Source of the DNA: Pseudaeromonas paramecii
GTDB taxonomy: Bacteria > Pseudomonadota > Gammaproteobacteria > Enterobacterales > Aeromonadaceae
DNA: 64,000 bases
Direction: 5' to 3'
NCBI RefSeq assembly: GCF_039540575.1
Contig: NZ_BAABFC010000007.1
Span: 79,467 to 143,466 of the forward strand
This document shows, in pieces, positions 33,455-42,044 of the stretch. Both the position numbers and the translations under genes were made by a program. The notes beneath the pieces are model-generated. The model searched no databases, was not told where the DNA came from, and worked only from the letters and a program-made list of their open reading frames with translations. The number at the start of each line of letters is the position of its first letter. Positions within the stretch are counted from its first letter, which is position 1.

Positions 33455-33618
33455 GACGGCCTCGGCTTTCGTTGAAATCGCGCCATTCTATCAGCTTTGT
33501 GATCCTCCCGGCATTCCGGACAGAAAAAGTGGAGCTGGCTCACAGGGGCTCGGGGCGAAACAGGCGGGGGGGCAAATGGCAAATTTACACTTGGATCAGT
33601 CATGGAGGAGGGCCTGTC

Positions 33619-34077
33619 ATGGTGATCCGTCCGCATCGTCAAGAGGATATGCCTGTGCTGCTGGAGATCTGGCTGCAGGCCTCGTTACATGCCTATGACG
33701 AGTTGCCGGCGGCCCTCTGGTGGCCCCATCAGGAGGCCATGCGGGATCGCTTCCTGGCTGGCAGCGAGATTTGGGTGCTGGAGCAGGCTGGCCAGATCAA
33801 GGGCTTTGCCGCCCTGCAGGCCGACGAACTGCTGGCTCTGTATGTGCATCCGGAGTTTCAGGGCCATGGCTTGGGCGCCGCCATGCTCGGGCAACTCAAG
33901 TCCGGCCATCCTTACCTGTGGCTGCGGGTGTGCAGCCGTAACAGCGACATCATCGCCTTCTATCGCCATCACGGCTTCACCAGCTGCGGGGAGCAAAAAG
34001 ATCCCCTCACCGGGCTGCCTGAACTGCTGATGGAGTGCCCTCCGAAATTAGTTGCCACCGTCTGCGCACTGGCTTAA
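33619..34077 (+). CDS. GNAT-family N-acetyltransferase
   Basis: A 152-residue single GNAT domain. Motif A is LYVHPEFQGHGLGAAMLGQL (acetyl-CoA pyrophosphate loop Q-G-H-G-L-G) near residues 75-94, and motif B is NSDIIAFYRHHGF near 112-124. It resembles small E. coli acetyltransferases such as YiaC and YjaB. The substrate cannot be told. The ATG with GGAGGAGGG upstream was chosen over the open frame that extends back into the rdgC promoter region. It lies just before phoB but is separated by the Pho box. Confidence 0.85.
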   Translation: MVIRPHRQEDMPVLLEIWLQASLHAYDELPAALWWPHQEAMRDRFLAGSEIWVLEQAGQIKGFAALQADELLALYVHPEFQGHGLGAAMLGQLKSGHPYLWLRVCSRNSDIIAFYRHHGFTSCGEQKDPLTGLPELLMECPPKLVATVCALA

Positions 34078-34104
34078 CGCCTGCTGAAACCTGTTTGTCT
34101 TGTC

Positions 34105-34123
34105 GATATCATAAAACTGTCAC
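34105..34123 (+). promoter_or_regulatory. Pho box upstream of phoB
   Basis: GATATCATAAAACTGTCAC: the right half matches the Pho-box repeat CTGTCAC and the spacer is the usual A-rich one; the left repeat is weak. It lies 58 bases before phoB, fitting autoregulation of phoBR. Confidence 0.65.
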
Positions 34124-34180
34124 AAAAAGTTCTAATAATGCGGCTGGCAAATCAAGGAAAGGCTATCCAGGGCGTAAAAC

Positions 34181-34870
34181 ATGTCAAAAAAAGTACTGAT
34201 CGTCGAAGATGAAGCCCCGATCCGGGAGATGTTGTGCTTCGTGCTGGAGCAAAAGGGATTCGAGCCCATGGAGGCGGAGGACTATCAACAGGGTCTGGCG
34301 GCCCTCAAGGAGCCCTTCCCGGATCTGATCCTGCTGGATTGGATGCTGCCCGGTGGCAGCGGTATCCAGTTTATCAAGCAGCTCAAACAGGATGAGGTGA
34401 CCCGCCAGATCCCGGTGGTGATGCTCACCGCCCGGGGCGAGGAGGAGGACAAGGTGCGGGGGCTGGATGCCGGCGCCGATGATTACATCACCAAGCCCTT
34501 CTCCCCCAAGGAGCTGACAGCGCGCTTAAAGGCGGTGATCCGCCGCGCCGTGCCCACCAGCACCGAAGAGATCATTGAGGTTCAAGGGCTGAAGCTGGAT
34601 CCGGTCTCCCACCGTGTCACCGCCAACGAGCAGGTGCTGGAGATGGGGCCCACCGAATTCCGTCTGCTGCATTTCTTCATGACTCACCCGGAGCGGGTGT
34701 ACAGCCGTGAGCAATTGCTAAATAATGTCTGGGGCACCAACGTCTACGTGGAAGACAGAACCGTGGATGTGCACATTCGACGTCTGCGCAAGGCAGTGTC
34801 CGAATTTGGTCATGATGCCTTCATCCAGACGGTGCGCGGCACTGGCTATCGTTTCTCCACTCGTGTCTGA
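34181..34870 (+). CDS. phoB: Phosphate regulon response regulator PhoB
   Basis: A 229-residue OmpR-type regulator, the E. coli length. The receiver domain has the acidic pair DE near 9-10, the phosphoacceptor aspartate in LILLDWMLPG near residue 53, and the lysine in ITKPFSPKEL. The winged-helix domain ends with VDVHIRRLRKAVSEFGHDAFIQTVRGTGYRF. It activates pho regulon promoters through Pho boxes, several of which lie in this window. Confidence 0.97.
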   Translation: MSKKVLIVEDEAPIREMLCFVLEQKGFEPMEAEDYQQGLAALKEPFPDLILLDWMLPGGSGIQFIKQLKQDEVTRQIPVVMLTARGEEEDKVRGLDAGADDYITKPFSPKELTARLKAVIRRAVPTSTEEIIEVQGLKLDPVSHRVTANEQVLEMGPTEFRLLHFFMTHPERVYSREQLLNNVWGTNVYVEDRTVDVHIRRLRKAVSEFGHDAFIQTVRGTGYRFSTRV

Positions 34871-34878
34871 GGCACTGC

Positions 34879-36183
34879 ATGTTTGAACCCTACTCCTGGG
34901 GACGGGTTGTCAAGAAGGCGCTGGGTTACTACCTGCCCTTCCTGGTCCTCGGGCTGTTGCTGGGCAACTGGGCCTTGAGCCTGTTTGTCGCCACTGTGCT
35001 GCACCTGGTGTGGCACTACTGGCAGCAGCGCCGCCTGTTTCATTGGCTGTGGGTCGACCGCAGCCTGATCCCGCCCCAGGGGTCCGGCACCTGGGAATAC
35101 ATCTTCAACGGTATCTATCGTCTGCAGCAACGGCATCGCGCACGGCGCCGTGAGCTGGCGGGGCTTATCCGCCGGTTTCGCGAAGGGGCCGAGGCGCTGC
35201 CGGATGCCGCCGTCGTGTGTCGTAATGACGGCAGCATCATCTGGTGTAACAAGCTGGCCGGTCAGCTGCTGGGCTTTCGCTGGCCCGAAGATGCCGGGCA
35301 GAACATCAGCAACCTGATCCGCACCCCTCAGTTTATCGCCTACCTGCGGCAGCAGCAGTTTGATGAACCTCTGGAGATGGGCTCGCCCATCAACGAGCAG
35401 AAGGTGCTGGAGTTTCGCATCATGCCCTACACAGAGGATCAGACCCTGCTGGTGGTGCGGGATGTGACCCATCTCAAGAGCATGGAGGCCATGCGGAAAA
35501 ATTTCGTCGCCAATGTCTCCCACGAGCTGCGTACCCCCTTGACCGTGCTCAAAGGGTATCTGGAGATGATGGAGGAGGTGCCGGATCCGGCGCGCTGGGG
35601 TAAGGCCCAGAAGGTGATGCTGGAGCAGACCCTGCGGATGGACAACCTGGTGAACCAGTTGCTGGTACTTTCGCGCATCGAGGCGGCGCCTGAAATCAAT
35701 CTGCAGAAGGTGGTGGACATGCCCAAACTGCTGCTGATGGTGGAGCAGGAGTGTCGTACCGTGTCGGCGGGTAGCCACGAGCTCTCCTTTGAGCTGGATG
35801 ATGAGCTGCTCATCTATGGCGACGAGGATCAGCTGCGCAGTGCCGTCACCAACTTGGTGAACAATGCCATCAAATACACGCCGCCCGGTAAGCAGATCCG
35901 GGTCAGCTGGGCGCGGCAGGGCGCTCAGGCCCGCTTTGCCGTCTATGACCGGGGGGAGGGCATAGCGCCCGAGCACCTCAGTCGCCTGACCGAGCGCTTC
36001 TACCGGGTGGACCGGGCCCGCTCCCGTCAGACCGGCGGCTCAGGGCTGGGGCTGGCCATCGTCAAGCACGCCCTGAGTCACCACGACAGCCAGCTGGAGA
36101 TCCAAAGTCAGCTGGGGGTGGGGAGCTGTTTTAGTTTTGTCATCCCCGCCCGCCTGGTAGTGAAGGCCAGCGCCAACGCCTGA
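34879..36183 (+). CDS. phoR: Phosphate regulon sensor histidine kinase PhoR
   Basis: A 434-residue inner-membrane kinase (E. coli 431). Two close N-terminal membrane helices (GYYLPFLVLGLLLGNWALSLF and neighbours, residues 14-45) precede a PAS domain at about 95-190. The H-box is NVSHELRTPLTVLKGY near residue 214, and the ATP lid motifs are NLVNNAIKYT, DRGEGIAPEHL and GGSGLGLAIVKH. It lacks a large periplasmic sensor, as PhoR does, and is thought to sense phosphate through PstSCAB and PhoU. It lies eight bases after phoB. Confidence 0.97.
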   Translation: MFEPYSWGRVVKKALGYYLPFLVLGLLLGNWALSLFVATVLHLVWHYWQQRRLFHWLWVDRSLIPPQGSGTWEYIFNGIYRLQQRHRARRRELAGLIRRFREGAEALPDAAVVCRNDGSIIWCNKLAGQLLGFRWPEDAGQNISNLIRTPQFIAYLRQQQFDEPLEMGSPINEQKVLEFRIMPYTEDQTLLVVRDVTHLKSMEAMRKNFVANVSHELRTPLTVLKGYLEMMEEVPDPARWGKAQKVMLEQTLRMDNLVNQLLVLSRIEAAPEINLQKVVDMPKLLLMVEQECRTVSAGSHELSFELDDELLIYGDEDQLRSAVTNLVNNAIKYTPPGKQIRVSWARQGAQARFAVYDRGEGIAPEHLSRLTERFYRVDRARSRQTGGSGLGLAIVKHALSHHDSQLEIQSQLGVGSCFSFVIPARLVVKASANA

Positions 36184-36195
36184 GGCTGGCTAAAT

Positions 36196-36226
36196 AAAAC
36201 AAGCGCCTGATGGCGCTTGTTTTTTT
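36196..36226 (+). terminator. Terminator of phoBR
   Basis: AACAAGCGCC/GGCGCTTGTT hairpin, then six T. Confidence 0.92.
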
Positions 36227-36257
36227 CCTAGTTAGCACCCAGACCCTGATTCTTGTG

Positions 36258-36275
36258 CTGTCATACAAATGTCAT
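36258..36275 (+). promoter_or_regulatory. Pho box of pstS
   Basis: CTGTCATACAAATGTCAT: two TGTCAT repeats spaced 11 bases, nearly the consensus Pho box. It is 84 bases before pstS. Confidence 0.9.
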
Positions 36276-36359
36276 CTATTTTTAGTAAATCTTTCATGGC
36301 GACGGGGGATACTGCTCCCCGTCAACAACAAGGACTTCCCCTTCAATTGGAGAAAGTGG

Positions 36360-37328
36360 ATGAAACTCAACAAACTGGTTAGCGTCGTCGGCTTTGCCGC
36401 TGCCATCGTATCTGCCCAGGCCTTTGCCACCGTAGACAGTGCTCTGCCTGACTATCAGAAGGTTAGCGGCATCTCTGGCAACCTCTCTTCCGTGGGTTCT
36501 GACACCCTGGCCAACATGATGACCCTGTGGGCCGAGGAATTTAAGCGCGTTTACCCGAACGTCAACATCCAGATCCAGGCTGCCGGTTCCTCCACTGCTC
36601 CGCCTGCCCTGACCGAAGGCACCGCCCAGATCGGCCCCATGAGCCGTACCATGAAGGACGGTGAAATCGAAGCCTTCGAGAAGCGCTACGGCTACAAGCC
36701 TACCGCTATCCCGGTTGCCGTGGATGCCCTGGCCGTATTCGTGCACAAGGACAACCCCATCAAGGGCCTGTCCATGCAACAACTGGACGAAATCTTCTCC
36801 TCTACGCTGAAGTGCGGCAGCACCAAGGCCGCCACCAAGTGGAGCGACGTGGGTCTGGAAGGCGAATGGGCCAACCGTGACATCCAGCTGTTTGGTCGTA
36901 ACTCTGTGTCCGGTACCTACGGTTACTTCAAGGAGCATGCCCTGTGTAAGGGTGACTTCAAGAGCACTGTGAACGAGCAACCGGGTTCTGCCTCCGTGGT
37001 GCAGTCCGTGTCCGCCTCACTGAACGGTGTCGGCTACTCAGGTATCGGCTACAAGACCTCTGGCGTGCGTGCCCTGCCACTGTCCAAGACGGGTACCGAC
37101 TACGTGGATGCCACCGAAGAGAATGCGCTGAAGGGGGCCTACCCGCTGTCACGTTACCTGTACATCTACGTGAACAAGCAACCCAACAAGCCGCTGGATC
37201 CCATGGTGCTGGAGTTCGTGAAGCTGGTTCTGTCCAAGACCGGTCAGAACATCGCCGAGAAGGATGGTTACATCCCGGTTCCGGCCAAGGTGGCCGAGCG
37301 CGACCTGCAGATCCTGGGCGCCAAGTAA
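36360..37328 (+). CDS. pstS: Phosphate-binding protein PstS
   Basis: A 322-residue periplasmic binding protein. The signal peptide (MKLNKLVSVVGFAAAIVSAQAFA) has probable cleavage after residue 23. The phosphate-binding residues fall in VGSDTLANMM and AAGSSTAPPALTEG and GRNSVSGTYGYFKEH. The type resembles PstS of Vibrio and Pseudomonas more than that of E. coli. It stands alone, separated from pstCAB by about 8.6 kb. The ATG with TTGGAGAAAG upstream was chosen over a long open frame that would start before the Pho box. Confidence 0.95.
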   Translation: MKLNKLVSVVGFAAAIVSAQAFATVDSALPDYQKVSGISGNLSSVGSDTLANMMTLWAEEFKRVYPNVNIQIQAAGSSTAPPALTEGTAQIGPMSRTMKDGEIEAFEKRYGYKPTAIPVAVDALAVFVHKDNPIKGLSMQQLDEIFSSTLKCGSTKAATKWSDVGLEGEWANRDIQLFGRNSVSGTYGYFKEHALCKGDFKSTVNEQPGSASVVQSVSASLNGVGYSGIGYKTSGVRALPLSKTGTDYVDATEENALKGAYPLSRYLYIYVNKQPNKPLDPMVLEFVKLVLSKTGQNIAEKDGYIPVPAKVAERDLQILGAK

Positions 37329-37355
37329 GCTCCGTCTGCTCGCTAACACGACCAA

Positions 37356-37389
37356 GAAAATCCCCCGTCTCGACGGGGGATTTTTTTTG
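37356..37389. terminator. Terminator between pstS and the Anbu operon
   Basis: AAAATCCCCCGTC/GACGGGGGATTTTTTTT: GC stem with A-run on the left and T8 on the right, so it can act on both converging transcripts. Confidence 0.92.
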
Positions 37390-37403
37390 CCTCAGGCTAT
37401 GGC

Positions 37404-38144
37404 TCATAGCTGGGAGGGGCCCAGCCAGCTGGCGGGCGGCGGGGGCAGCTGACCGATGAGGCGGGCCAGCCCTTCTGACCAGGTCTGACGCAGTTGGGCA
37501 AAGGCCGGATCCTGCTCGCCGATGCGGCAGGGTTGACCGTGCAGACTGTCCTTGCGGTAGCACAGCACATCCAGTGGCAGGCCCACCGACAGGTTGCTGC
37601 GCAGGGTGGAGTCCAATGAGATCAGGGCGCACTGCAGCGCCAGGTCCAGGGGGGAGTGGTAGGTCAGCACCCGATCCAGGATCGGCTTGCCGTACTTGCT
37701 TTCGCCTATCTGAAAATAGGGGGTGTCTTCGGAGGCCTCGATGAAGTTGCCCTCCGGATAGAGGTGGAACAGACGGGGTACTTCCCCCTGGATCTGCCCG
37801 CCCAGCAGCAGGTTACAGCCGTAGTTGACCCCGGTCTGCTGCTGGCCGCCATCCCGGGCGATCACTTCCCGCACCGTGGCGCCGATAATTTCGGCCGCCT
37901 GATACAGGCTGCCGGCATGCAGCAGACTGAGCTCCGGCTGGGTGCAGCGCTGGCGCAGCAGGCTCACCACACTCTGGGTGGTGGCCAGGTTGCCGGCGCT
38001 TTGCAGCACCAGTAGGCGTTCGCCGGGCACCTCGAAGGTGTGCAGCTTCTTGAAGGTGGCGATGTGATCGACCCCCGCATTGGTGCGGGAGTCGGAGGCA
38101 AACACCAGGCCCTCGGCCAGGCGCAGGGCGACGCAATAGGTCAT
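37404..38144 (-). CDS. Anbu, ancestral proteasome-type peptidase beta subunit
   Basis: A 246-residue Ntn-hydrolase. The mature N terminus would be the threonine at position 2 in MTYCVALRLAEGLVFASDSRTNAG, with the lysine in ATFKKLH near residue 33 completing the proteasome-type site. Anbu is a bacterial relative of proteasome and HslV subunits that forms open helical or ring assemblies of 12 or more subunits. Its natural substrate is unknown. It is the last gene of the four-gene cluster described below, which is the family's usual context. Confidence 0.92.
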   Translation of the reverse strand: MTYCVALRLAEGLVFASDSRTNAGVDHIATFKKLHTFEVPGERLLVLQSAGNLATTQSVVSLLRQRCTQPELSLLHAGSLYQAAEIIGATVREVIARDGGQQQTGVNYGCNLLLGGQIQGEVPRLFHLYPEGNFIEASEDTPYFQIGESKYGKPILDRVLTYHSPLDLALQCALISLDSTLRSNLSVGLPLDVLCYRKDSLHGQPCRIGEQDPAFAQLRQTWSEGLARLIGQLPPPPASWLGPSQL

Positions 38145-38165
38145 GGCAGACGTTCCTGTCAGGCG

Positions 38166-38966
38166 TTACTGTTGTTGCTGCTGTTCCTCCGCCAGGTGGA
38201 TGGCGGCATGGGCCAGCATGACTTCTTCACCACCGCCATAGCGAACACCCCGCACCGGACAGGCATCCAGGTAATCGATGCCCACCGCCAGCTTCAGGTG
38301 CTGGTTGGGGGTGCGGCTTTGATTGGTGACATCATAGGTGTGCCAACTGTCGGCATACCAGACCTCGGCCCAGGCGTGGGTCGCCACGTGGCTGGTGTCC
38401 GGGGTGTAAAGATAGCCGCTGACATAACGGGCCGGCAATCCCAGGCTGCGGCAGCAGGCCAGAAACACATGGGTGTGATCCTGGCAGACGCCACTGCCGG
38501 TGGCAAAGGCGTCGGCGGCGCTGTCGCTCACCGCCGTGCTGCCCGGGGTATAGGGCATGCGGGTCAACAGGGCCGCCATCATGGCCTCCAGGGCGGCAGA
38601 CGGATCCTCGGCCGGGGCAAAGCTGGCGGCAAAGTCACGGATGGCGCCATCGGCCCGGGTCAGATCGCTGTGGCGCAGGTAGATGAGGGGCGACAGGCTG
38701 ATATCCTCGTCCTCCGTCTCATCCAGTATCTCCACCACGCCGCGGGCCAGAATGTCGATGGCCTCGTGAGGGGAGTCCAGGGTCAGCACATGCAGCACAT
38801 TGCCGAAGCTGTCGGTGGTCTGGGTGGCACTCTGCGGCAGTTCCAGCTCCCAGGAGAGGATCCGCTGCCGACCGCTGGGTTGCGGGGTCAGCCGCAGGTA
38901 TTGGGTGCTGCGGCGCACCGTGCTCTCATACTCGTAGCGGGTCTGGTGTTCTATGGTCAGGCGCAT
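38166..38966 (-). CDS. Transglutaminase-like cysteine protease of the Anbu operon
   Basis: A 266-residue protein. An N-terminal bacterial transglutaminase-like domain (RLTIEHQTRYEYESTVRRSTQYLRLTPQ) precedes the catalytic core. The catalytic cysteine is in GVCQDHTHVFLACCRSLGLPARYVSGYL near residue 163, the histidine in HAWAEVWY and the aspartate in YDVTN. Members are predicted peptidases or amidases acting on unknown peptides. Its ATG overlaps the stop of the alpha-E gene by one base, so translation is coupled. Confidence 0.93.
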   Translation of the reverse strand: MRLTIEHQTRYEYESTVRRSTQYLRLTPQPSGRQRILSWELELPQSATQTTDSFGNVLHVLTLDSPHEAIDILARGVVEILDETEDEDISLSPLIYLRHSDLTRADGAIRDFAASFAPAEDPSAALEAMMAALLTRMPYTPGSTAVSDSAADAFATGSGVCQDHTHVFLACCRSLGLPARYVSGYLYTPDTSHVATHAWAEVWYADSWHTYDVTNQSRTPNQHLKLAVGIDYLDACPVRGVRYGGGEEVMLAHAAIHLAEEQQQQQ

Positions 38967-39895
38967 CAGGAGGCCTCCAGGTAGCTCTTGTGGATACTGG
39001 CCGCAATGGCGTTGATGTCGGTAAGGAACTGATCCAGATAGGCGTGCAGGCCATCGGCAAATAGATCGCCGATGGTGCCAAAACGCAGCTTGGCGTGCTG
39101 CACGGCGGTGAGTAGCCGCGGCTCCCGGCCGGCATCGCCCTCGATGTTGCCCAGCAGGGCCTCCACCTCCTCCACGCTGGCCCGCAGGGAGCGGGGTACC
39201 TCGGAGCGCAGGATCAGCAGTTCCGCCACCAGATCCCGGGTCGGGGCCTGCTTGTACAGCTCCTGATAGGCCTCATAGGCGCCCACCGAACGCAACAGGG
39301 CGTTCCAGCGGTAGAACTCCCGCACCGGATCTTCATCCTCTTTCATCACTTGGTACTTCACATCCAGGATGCGGGCCGTGTTGTCTGCCCGTTCGATGAA
39401 GGTGCCCAGGCGGATGAAGTTGAGGGTGTCGCTGCGCAATATGGTGCCGAAGGTGGCGCCCCGCACCTGGTGGGAGCGCTCCTTGACCCAGTCGAAGAAG
39501 GCCACCGCATCCTGGCTCGCGCCCCCACGCTTACGCAACGCCTTCATCTCCAGCCAGGTGGCGTTGAGGCTCTCCCACACCTCGCCGCTGATGCGGCCGC
39601 GCACCGCGTGGGCATTGTCCCTTGCCCCCTTGATGCAGCTGAAGATGCTCGAGGGATTGCGCTCGTCCAGCACGAAGAAGTCCAGCAGGTTGGCCATGTT
39701 GATCTGGCCGTACTCCTTCAAGAAGGGGTCGTGGGTGCCCGTGATGGTCAGCGGAGCGATGAGCTCGCTGTTGTCCGCATCGATCTGTGGCATCAGGGAC
39801 ATGGAGTAGGTGACGTCCAGCATGCGGGCGGTGTTCTCGGCCCGCTCCAGGTAGCGGGACATCCAGTACAGCTCACTGGCGGTGCGACTTAGCAT
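38966..39895 (-). CDS. Alpha-E domain protein of the Anbu operon
   Basis: A 309-residue all-helical protein beginning MLSRTASELYWMSRYLERAENTARML, the alpha-E signature. RADNTARILDVKY recurs near residue 165, hinting at an internal repeat. The family is linked by gene neighbourhood to permuted ATP-grasp ligases and is thought to take part in making or modifying a peptide. No catalytic motif is recognisable. It overlaps the ATP-grasp gene by seven bases. Confidence 0.92.
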   Translation of the reverse strand: MLSRTASELYWMSRYLERAENTARMLDVTYSMSLMPQIDADNSELIAPLTITGTHDPFLKEYGQINMANLLDFFVLDERNPSSIFSCIKGARDNAHAVRGRISGEVWESLNATWLEMKALRKRGGASQDAVAFFDWVKERSHQVRGATFGTILRSDTLNFIRLGTFIERADNTARILDVKYQVMKEDEDPVREFYRWNALLRSVGAYEAYQELYKQAPTRDLVAELLILRSEVPRSLRASVEEVEALLGNIEGDAGREPRLLTAVQHAKLRFGTIGDLFADGLHAYLDQFLTDINAIAASIHKSYLEAS

Positions 39896-41325
39896 GGGTA
39901 GTCCTCCAGGACCCAGGTATCCTTGGTGCCGCCGCCCTGGGAGGAGTTGACCACCAGGGAGCCCTCGGTGAGAGCCACCCGGGTCAGGCCGCCGGGAATG
40001 AGGCGGGTCTCCCGGCCGGTGAGCACGAAGGGCCGCAGGTCGATGTGCCGCGGGGCCACCCCGCTGGCCACGAAGGTGGGGCAGGTGGACAGGGACAGGG
40101 TGGGTTGGGCTATGTAGTTATCGGGCCTGGCCTTGATGCGCTCGGCGAAGGCGGCGATCTCGGCACGGCTGGCGCAGGGGCCGATGAGCATGCCGTAGCC
40201 TCCGGCACCGTGCACCTCCTTGACCACCAGCTCGGCCAGGTTGGCCAGCACGTGGGACAGCTCCGCCGGTCGGCGGCACTGCCAGGTGGGCACGTTGTTG
40301 AGGATGGGCTCCTCCGCCAGGTAGAAGCGGATCATCTCAGGCACATAGGGGTAGATGGACTTGTCGTCCGCCACGCCGGTACCCACGGCGTTGGCCAGCA
40401 CCACGCCGCCGGCGCGGTAGACCGACAGCAGGCCGGGCACCCCCAGCATGGAGTCGGGGCGAAAGGCCAGCGGGTCCAGGTAGGCGTCGTCGATGCGCCG
40501 GTAGATGACATCCACCTGCTGGGGACCGGCGGTGGTGCGCATGAACACATGACCGTCCTTGACGAACAGATCGGCGTTCTCGACCAGCTCCACCCCCATC
40601 TGCTGGGCCAGGAAGCTGTGCTCGAAGTAGGCGCTGTTGAAACGCCCCGGGGTCAGCACCACCACGCAGGGGTTCTCCACCGGGGTGCTCTCCTTGAGGG
40701 TCTGCAGCAGCAAGGAGGGGTAGCGTTCCACCGGCGAGATGCGCTGGCGGGAGAACAGCTCTGGATAGAGCCGCATCATCATCTTGCGGTTCTCCAGCAT
40801 GTAGGAAACCCCGGAGGGGGTGCGCAGGTTGTCCTCCAGCACATAGTAGTGACCATCCTGGTTGCGGATGAGATCCACCCCCGTGATGTGGGCATAGGTG
40901 CGCCTGTGCAGCGTGATGCCCTGCATGCAGGGCTGGTACTGATCGTTGGCCAGCACCTGCTCGGCGGGGATCACCTTCTCCTTGAGGATGCGCTGGTCGT
41001 GGTAGATGTCGTGCAAGAAGGCGTTGAGGGCCTTGACCCGCTGGCGGATGCCTTTATCCAGCATGCGCCATTCGGCGGCGGGGATGATGCGCGGTACGTT
41101 GTCGAAGGGAATGAGCCGCTCGGCCCCGTCCTCCTCGCCGTAGACGTTGAAGGTGATCCCGACCCGGTGGAACAGCAGATCGGCTTCTTCGCGCTTGTGC
41201 TGTATGTACTTGTCGTCCGTCTCCTTGAGCCAGTGCCAGAAGGGGGCATAGTGGGGACGACACTGGCCATCGGCCAGCAGCATCTCGTCGTAAAGCGCCT
41301 CGCCGGGAGGCTGGATCCTGATCAT
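39889..41325 (-). CDS. Circularly permuted ATP-grasp protein
   Basis: A 478-residue protein of the COG2308 type, with RILKEKVIPAEQVLANDQYQPCM, YVLEDNLRTPSGVSYMLENR near residues 153-172 (ATP-grasp core) and VVKEVHGAGGYGMLIGP near 372-388, a glycine-rich ATP loop. These proteins are predicted peptide ligases or gamma-glutamylcysteine-ligase-like enzymes working with alpha-E and transglutaminase partners. The start after AAAGGAGTATCGC gives MIRIQPPGEAL; the frame extends upstream but without family similarity. It is first in the operon. Confidence 0.92.
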   Translation of the reverse strand: MIRIQPPGEALYDEMLLADGQCRPHYAPFWHWLKETDDKYIQHKREEADLLFHRVGITFNVYGEEDGAERLIPFDNVPRIIPAAEWRMLDKGIRQRVKALNAFLHDIYHDQRILKEKVIPAEQVLANDQYQPCMQGITLHRRTYAHITGVDLIRNQDGHYYVLEDNLRTPSGVSYMLENRKMMMRLYPELFSRQRISPVERYPSLLLQTLKESTPVENPCVVVLTPGRFNSAYFEHSFLAQQMGVELVENADLFVKDGHVFMRTTAGPQQVDVIYRRIDDAYLDPLAFRPDSMLGVPGLLSVYRAGGVVLANAVGTGVADDKSIYPYVPEMIRFYLAEEPILNNVPTWQCRRPAELSHVLANLAELVVKEVHGAGGYGMLIGPCASRAEIAAFAERIKARPDNYIAQPTLSLSTCPTFVASGVAPRHIDLRPFVLTGRETRLIPGGLTRVALTEGSLVVNSSQGGGTKDTWVLEDYPC

Positions 41326-41540
41326 GCGATACTCCTTTACCACAGCAGATAAGCAGGCTTCGCAAGGAGTGTGCCAGCGCTGGCCGGGGCGGAAGGCCGC
41401 TGTCCTGGCACCTTTTGGTGCAAGGGGTATGATTTGGGGCGCTGCGGTGGCCCCGGGCGCCAAGCTGAGGCAAGGTCGCCACTGGCAGGCTGGGAATTTG
41501 CCCCACCTTTGGCATAATGGCGCCCGCAAGGGGAGAGGCT

Positions 41541-42044
41541 ATGAAAACCGATGAAGCGTGGATGCAGCATGCCATTAGCCTGGCGGCTCGGGCGGAAGCC
41601 CTGGGCGAGGTGCCGGTAGGGGCCGTGCTGGTGTTAGGCGACGAGGTGGTGGGGGAAGGCTGGAACCAGGTGGTGACCAGTCACGACCCCAGTGCCCATG
41701 CCGAGGTGATGGCGCTGCGCCAGGCCGGCGCACGCCTGGGCAACTATCGCTTGCTGGACACCCGGCTCTACGTCACCCTGGAGCCCTGCGTCATGTGCGC
41801 CGGGGCCCTGGTGCATGCCCGCATCGGCACCCTGATCTACGGCGCCAGCGATGCCAAGACAGGTGCCGTGGCGTCGGTCTTCCCGGTGTTGCAGGATCCC
41901 CATCATAACCACAGGGTCGAGGTGGTGGGGGGCGTGCTGGCCGAGGCCTGCAGTCAGCAGCTCAGCGACTTCTTCCGCCGCCGGCGGGCCGAGCACAAGG
42001 CCGCCAAGCTGGCGGCCCGTCAGGCCCCCGACTCGGTCTCCTGA
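41541..42044 (+). CDS. tadA: tRNA-specific adenosine deaminase TadA
   Basis: A 167-residue deaminase (E. coli 167). The zinc motif HAEVMALRQ (H and catalytic E near residues 53-55) is followed by TLEPCVMCAGALVHARI, giving the PCxxC cysteines. It converts A34 to inosine in tRNA-Arg(ACG). The ATG with GGGGAGAGGCT upstream was chosen. The 215-base gap before it is the divergent promoter region with the ATP-grasp gene, where no clear site was found. Its 3' end overlaps the opposing ppx by 25 bases. Confidence 0.96.
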   Translation: MKTDEAWMQHAISLAARAEALGEVPVGAVLVLGDEVVGEGWNQVVTSHDPSAHAEVMALRQAGARLGNYRLLDTRLYVTLEPCVMCAGALVHARIGTLIYGASDAKTGAVASVFPVLQDPHHNHRVEVVGGVLAEACSQQLSDFFRRRRAEHKAAKLAARQAPDSVS

